Shown here piece by piece: positions 58,844 through 64,000 of a DNA stretch of 64,000 bases. Under the pieces are notes generated by a model. It had not been told where the DNA came from. It ran no database searches and was given only the letters and a program-made list of their open reading frames with translations. The stretch's first letter is position 1, and each line of letters opens with the position of its first letter. Both the position numbers and the translations under genes were made by a program. The DNA is from Trichosphaerium sp. ATCC 40318 (lineage: Eukaryota > Discosea > Flabellinia > Trichosidae), in the NCBI GenBank assembly GCA_038496445.1, contig JALMLS010000332.1, positions 186,001-250,000 on the forward strand, in the 5' to 3' direction.

Positions 58844-61800
58844 TTAATCAAGACCGTAGATTTCGCCTGTTTCAAAATCAATATCCATATCGAAAAACTT
58901 TGGACGTGTAGGAAGACCTAATAAGAACAAGTATTAGAAAAATACAGAGGGAAAAAGAGTTGAGTAAAAAGAAACATACCTGGCATTGTTGATATGTTAC
59001 CGAGAAGAGGGTACACAAAACCAGCACCTACAGATGCTCTAATATCTCTAATTGGTACTGTAAATCCTGTTGGTGCTCCTTTTAATGATGCATCATGAGA
59101 AAGGGACAAGTGAGTTTTTGCCATGCAAATAGGAAGATTTCCGAATCCCTGTAAAAAAACTCATTAAAAACCGTCCAAGAAAAAAAAAAAAGAGAATCAA
59201 AAACAACCACGAAAATATGCTGAACTGCTCAGTGTTGCTGAACTAAAACAACAAGGCAGACAAAAAAAAACCATTAATCATCTTTATCAACAAATTTCGT
59301 ATCACGTGATTTTTGTTGTTGTGCAAAATAAACCTAAGCGAATCCATGTTCACCATAACTAGTTATGGTACTGGGATCTATTTCGCTATGATTTATTCTA
59401 CTCTATTAATTCTCACGTGATTTTTTATGAAAACACGTGTGGTGAAACAAAAAAAATAAAATAAAAACGTGTTAAGTACCTGAGCTTCAAATTCTTTAAT
59501 TTTTTCTTCAGCTAGTGGTTCGTAGGAAACACCATCAGCGCCATAGATTTCTTTGCAAATAGTTTCAATCTTTTCTTTGATTGTTTTTTCAAGAGGATAC
59601 AAAAACTTGAATGTATTGCCTGCTTTCTTGTTCGCTTCACATGCTTCATGTACAGACTTGGCTAGGTCAATGGCACCAGCGCCACCTATTAGAACCTTGA
59701 GGAAACAAGATACTTGAAGTTTCTACGCAGTTTCATCCACAAAGATATTTCTTACCTTTCGCCCAGTGTTCAGCTACTACAGCGTCTTCTGCTCCTGCTT
59801 CTTTTGCTAAGCGTTTGACAAGCTCAATTTCTTCATCAGAATCAGTAAGGAACCTATAAAAAAGATATCAATATTGAGCGATCCTTGGTCAGTCATTATA
59901 AACAACGTACTTGTTGATTGCTACAATTACAGCAACACCAAACTTTTTACAGTTTTGGATATGTTTAATTAGATTAGCACAGCCAGCCTCTACAAGTTCT
60001 ACATGTGGTTCAACATATTCCTTTGCAAGTGTGCGTCCAGGTGTAACCTTAGGACCACCACCTATAGCGACGATTAGCTGTAAAGTCGAAAAATAACTTG
60101 ACAAGAAAATTAAAACGTACCATGCATCTTCAAAGCTCTTACAGTAGCAACAATAACAGCACAGTTAGGTACTAATCCACTGTATCTGCATTTAATATTG
60201 AAGAACTTTTCGGCACCAATATCAGCACCAAAACCAGCTTCTGTTACTACAACACCATCTTCACCAACAAGTTTCAAAGCGACCTAAAACAAATAACCAT
60301 CAGCACTTTTTTCTTTTTCTGAAGTTCATCCAAACAGTTTTCGTTTCGCCCTTACCTTATCAGCTACTATGGAGCTGTTTCCGTGTGCGATATTAGCGAA
60401 TGGACCAGCATGAACAAATACAGGTGTTCCCTAAATGGTTAGATTGAGCATAAAGCAAATGGTAGAGAACTAAACATACCTCCAAAGTTTGCATAAGGTT
60501 AGGATCAACAGTGTCTACAAAAAAAATAGGGTGAGAAAAACATTCTTTTTTTGTTCAGCTATTTACCCTTCATAAGAATTGTTAATGCTCCGGCTACACC
60601 TAAATCTTCAGCTGTTATAGGCTCGCCTTCACTATAACCAATATCAGTATAAAACAAAGGCAGGCGACTGAAAAAAGCAGACAGACAAAGAAGAAGAGAA
60701 AGTGTGACACTTTTTTTTAAAGGCTTGTTTTTGTTGCTCTTGAAGTACGTACGTGCTGAAAGCTACCACCATTTCGCCAAGACGTTTTCTCATATCTTTT
60801 AGACTTGTGGTCAATGCTAATATAGCCATAATCTCAGAAGCAACAGAGATGTCAAAATTTGTTTCGCGAGTACGACCCTTTTCAGTCTTGCTTTGTCCTA
60901 CTGTGATTTTACGTAAATATCTGTCGTTACAGTCAACGACGCGGTTCCAAAGGATCTTGTCTTTATCAATATTCAAGCGAGCAAACCTATTACATAATTA
61001 ACAGACAGTACTACGACAAACGAGACAAGTCAATCTGCTTTTAAAAAATGCTCAAAAAAAAAAAGTACTTTTTGACTTCTTCGTCAGTGAGATCCTCAGG
61101 TACGGTCTTTTCAATACCAAGCTTTTTAAGACGTGTCAACATAATCCTTGAAAAGCTTCTCTTTTGTGTCTTAGAATTTTTTGGGCACAACCTAAATAAT
61201 TAATGTCAAAATGTGTTTACAGCTTTTTTTTTTTTGGTTTTATCTTAGAAACCAAACAAACAGATAACGTACCTGTTGAATAAAGCTCTATCGGATTTTG
61301 TAATTGACTCGTGCATGTATCTAACAACGTAAGAAACAGAACAGGTAGCAAGAAGCAGTACAAGACGACTGAGAACGGAAAAAAATGCTCGGTGAAAATA
61401 TCTTACCTTGCGTCTAAAGCAGCCGCCAATAGGTTATTAGCTGCAGAAATAGCATGAATATCGCCTGTAAGGTGCAAGTTGAAATCTAGATGGTAAGTCA
61501 GGTTTTTGACACTCAAACCTGAAAAAAATATGTTTCCTCACCTTCCATTGGGATAACTTGAGCGTAACCACCGCCAGCAGCACCGCCTGTAGCGTTTATG
61601 TTAATTGTTTATTTAAAATTAAGAGTTTATTGCCTTTAATGCCGAAAGTTGGGCCCTGGCTAGGCTGGCGTATGCATGCGAACGACTTCTTGCCGAAATG
61701 AGCGCCTGAATGAAGTGAGAAGCGATGAGAATAGATAAATGTACCTAGAGCCTGTACTAAGCCTACAACAGTAGTAGATTTGCCTTCTCCGAGCGGTGTA

Positions 61801-62117
61801 GGTGTGATTCCAGTGACTACAACGTAATGGCCATTCTTGACGTCTTTTAAGCGATCCAATACGCTCAGTGACACTTTAGCCTTCAGTTTACCATACTGTT
61901 CAACTTCGTCATCAAGTAAACCAAGAGCACTTGTAATGTCTGTAATAGGCAAAGGTTTTACGCTATGACTAATAACCAAGTCGTGAGGAGGTGGAGAGAC
62001 AATGTTGGTGAGTTTATTGGCTGTTGCGTAACTCATCTTCGCTTTTGTGGAACGAGACTTCAAAGTAATTCTTGTTCGTGTGGAATATTGGCGTTGTGTG
62101 AAAATTTTTCGGATCAT
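58844..62117 (-). CDS. Formate-tetrahydrofolate ligase, mitochondrial (monofunctional)
   Basis: ATP-dependent synthesis (or reversal) of 10-formyl-THF. ATG at 62117 opens a basic, Ser/Arg/Thr-rich leader without acidic residues ([19 protein letters not shown]), a clear mitochondrial presequence. Then: [14 protein letters not shown] (ATP loop), [106 protein letters not shown], and a C-terminal [10 protein letters not shown]. About a dozen introns. No FolD (dehydrogenase/cyclohydrolase) domain precedes it, so it corresponds to the synthetase half of C1-THF synthase, like MTHFD1L. Stop TAA at 58844-58846. Confidence 0.92.
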
Positions 62118-62490
62118 AACTGATATTTCGTAATTACGTGGTTTTATCCTCTGTGTAGTTCTGTCTATGGAAGATTTGGCAGGCAGTTCCAGAATAGTTA
62201 CGAAAAAGCTGTAGGTTTGTTAACGCGTATCAATATAATGCGTTCCTTGCACGTGATTTTAGATGATGACGGCTGCTTTGGTCGTGTTTGTTGGACGTTA
62301 TGTGGAAGCTTGGCGGTTAATAAAAAAGTTCACTTCACAACTTAATGTCAGCTTATCTGTGCGGGTGCTTGAAAATGGTGAATGAGTATAGAGCGTTTTA
62401 ACTGGGACTGTAGTATTGTTTTGCATTGCACGTGCTCGGATACGCGGATTGACCAAAATAGAAATTCAAGCGATTGTCAATTGCATAATA
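62118..62490. other. Intergenic region, probable divergent promoter
   Basis: About 370 bp between two divergent starts. Contains TGCACGTGATTTT near 62250, the same element found in many introns and promoters of the window. Nothing else seen. Confidence 0.45.
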
Positions 62491-63193
62491 ATGGCTGATT
62501 CTCGCTTACTGTCAAGATTCTTTCTTGTTATCCTGTTTGCACAAGTAGTCTTGTCTATTGTGAACTCCTTGTTCAATTTAATAGACCTAAACCTCCCGTT
62601 AGCTTTGTTTGGTTTTTATGGCGTAATTAAAGGTATGAGGAGCTATTTTAGCGTAACTAACATTATTAGGACATAAACAAGCTCTAATAGGCGTATCCTC
62701 CCTCAATATATTTCTTATATACCTTTATAACCTTAACAGTGTAGTATATAACATTTTGTACAGTATTCTCAACAATAGCGGATGTACTACGTTTACTACT
62801 GTGGTCTGAGTATATTATATCCAATACGATTGGTTTTGTTAGTACACTAGGGTACGTTTTACAACGAACTTTCTGTATGCTCATCAATTACGCTCAACGC
62901 GTTGACTACAGCGTAAACAACACGTTAAGCACTGACATTTGCCAACAAGGACATACTATGTAATGCTTACATGTTGCGGCGGTATATTAAAGCTCATTGG
63001 AGGATTATTCGCGTTTTTCTTGTACAGACGCATAAGACGCGAACAAAAAAAGGCCTCGAACAGCATGCCAAGTACGCTTTGGTTCCTTCTCATATATGAG
63101 CATGTACTAACCCGACTTACAGTTGGTGATGAGGAAGAATTCGTGCAATCAAATTTTTCGTTTTCAATGCCACACGAATCAATGATAAATTAA
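62491..63193 (+). CDS. Candidate multi-pass membrane protein
   Basis: ATG at 62491 reads MADSRLLSRFFLVILFAQVV and continues with a second hydrophobic stretch (LPLALFGFYGVI). After an intron (GTATGAGG ... TTAG) comes GHKQALIGVSSLNIFLIYLY, then a loop, and near the 3' end a last hydrophobic segment (CCGGILKLIGGLFAFFLY) followed by RRIRREQKK and a tail to TAA at 63191-63193. This makes about four membrane segments. The joins in the middle (62800-62970) could not be fixed with certainty, so the coding frame there is open to revision. No family recognised. Confidence 0.4.
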
Positions 63194-63305
63194 CTACACT
63201 GTAAAAATAGTACTGTACACGCGCAATTACAAGGGATAAAATAGCTCCCTTTGATTACAATGACACTGCGTTTGACTTTCAAATAATTTGTAACTGATCT
63301 TGTAA

Positions 63306-64000
63306 ATGGCGCTATTCATACGCTCTGTAGAAGAATTGTCCGGTCTGAAGCAAATAAACGGTGTTTCAGTTCAAGAAATTGAAAGAAGAGCTAGGTATCT
63401 ATAACTCAATAAAAGGGTAAGCTTACGCGTAATTAGGCCTTGTGAAGACAGGTAAAGACGGTTTGTTTTCAATAAATAAATAAAAAACTAGGGATGACCC
63501 TCTGTGGCGTTGCCGTTCTCATTGCGGGTTTCTAGACGCTGAACAAACGCTTATACAGGTATAGTAGCATAATTTGAACACTTTAACCTAATAACACATG
63601 TAGAACCTAACAAAAGATTGGAACAGGTGCTGAGGCGTAATATATATTCACGGTTGCCGCTAACCAGTGGTAGAATTCGCGAATTAAAGTTGACACATGT
63701 CATAATTGCAATGTGTTTGAAAACAATAATACTAAAAGCTGAAGAACTACGTAAGGCTAACAATTGGGGTCCAGATAGGTACGACATACAACAATAGGGA
63801 TATGTGACTTATTTGTTCAATAGGCCAGTAAGTGTTATGATTGATCTAGGTGAAGAAATAAACGACTTAAACCAATTTTGCAACAATGGACCTCAAACAT
63901 TCACTGTAGTACATAGAAGTACGTTGTGTACTATAATATAGGTAGTGCTTATACTTTTTAGGCTATACTGGTTATCAGTGGTCATTGTTTTATAATCCTA
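63306..64000 (+). CDS. Hypothetical protein, 5' part (runs off the window)
   Basis: ATG at 63306 (MALFIRSVEELSGLKQING). Introns at about 63399-63490, 63560-63626 and 63778-63822 restore one frame: VSVQEIERRARDDPLW, CGFLDAEQTLIQVL, RIRELKLTHVIIAMCL, ILKAEELRKANNWGP, VSVMIDLGEEINDL. The pattern of a short start, GFL-x-x-E-x-L-x-x-VL, then LTHxxIA recalls an uncharacterised family seen in bacteria (GFL..DE..L.VL ... LGLTHQ.LA). That link is from memory and weak. It continues beyond the right edge. Confidence 0.55.

Overview
The window is compact nuclear DNA from a unicellular eukaryote. It is AT-rich and gene-dense. Genes lie on both strands with short intergenic gaps, and most are split by very short introns (mostly about 45-70 nt, GT-AG, often starting GTACGT or GTAAGT). 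Open reading frames only make sense once these introns are removed, so most coordinates below span several exons and the joins were worked out by eye from reading frame, splice signals and family conservation. Gene content (SCAR/WAVE subunit ABI, calcineurin A, acyloxyacyl hydrolase, AFG2, RCL1, a U6 snRNA) points to a free-living, phagotrophic, probably amoeboid protist. I cannot name the species.

Layout. 1-5.8 kb: 3' end of a bacterial-type prolyl-tRNA synthetase (+) and an acyloxyacyl hydrolase (-). 5.8-9.3 kb: a large secreted alpha/beta hydrolase (-) and a small single-pass surface protein (+). 9.5-13 kb: a ketopantoate-reductase-like enzyme with a C-terminal membrane segment (-) and a protein kinase (-). 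13.5-15.3 kb: two nearly identical secreted cysteine-rich peptide genes in inverted orientation, with a U6 snRNA gene between them. 15.8-25.1 kb: an F-box/MORN_2 gene, two F-box/LRR genes, and the intron-rich AAA+ ATPase AFG2. 25.9-32.2 kb: a small membrane protein, RCL1 and a divergently transcribed serine-protease-like membrane protein. 32.5-42.7 kb: a dense + strand run of a Q/P-rich coiled-coil protein, ABI, an Rnl2-type RNA ligase, pirin, a cytochrome-b5-domain protein and a calcineurin A with a long N-terminal extension. 42.8-52.5 kb: three paralogues of a poorly described family (tandem Trp/Gly-rich repeats, two with a C-terminal restriction-endonuclease-like domain), with a DUF455 ferritin-like gene and two small hypothetical genes among them. 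53.4-58 kb: a second kinase and the largest F-box/LRR gene. 58.8-64 kb: a mitochondrial formate-tetrahydrofolate ligase, a candidate membrane protein and the 5' part of an unknown gene.

There is no operon logic. The common themes are lineage-specific expansion of repeat proteins (F-box/LRR/MORN_2, repeat-nuclease), digestion of bacterial material (AOAH and possibly the secreted hydrolase), secreted small cysteine-rich peptides, and ordinary housekeeping genes. The most novel items are the repeat-nuclease family, the inverted peptide pair around U6, the altered ACAGAGA box of U6, and a protease-like protein whose catalytic serine position reads as alanine.
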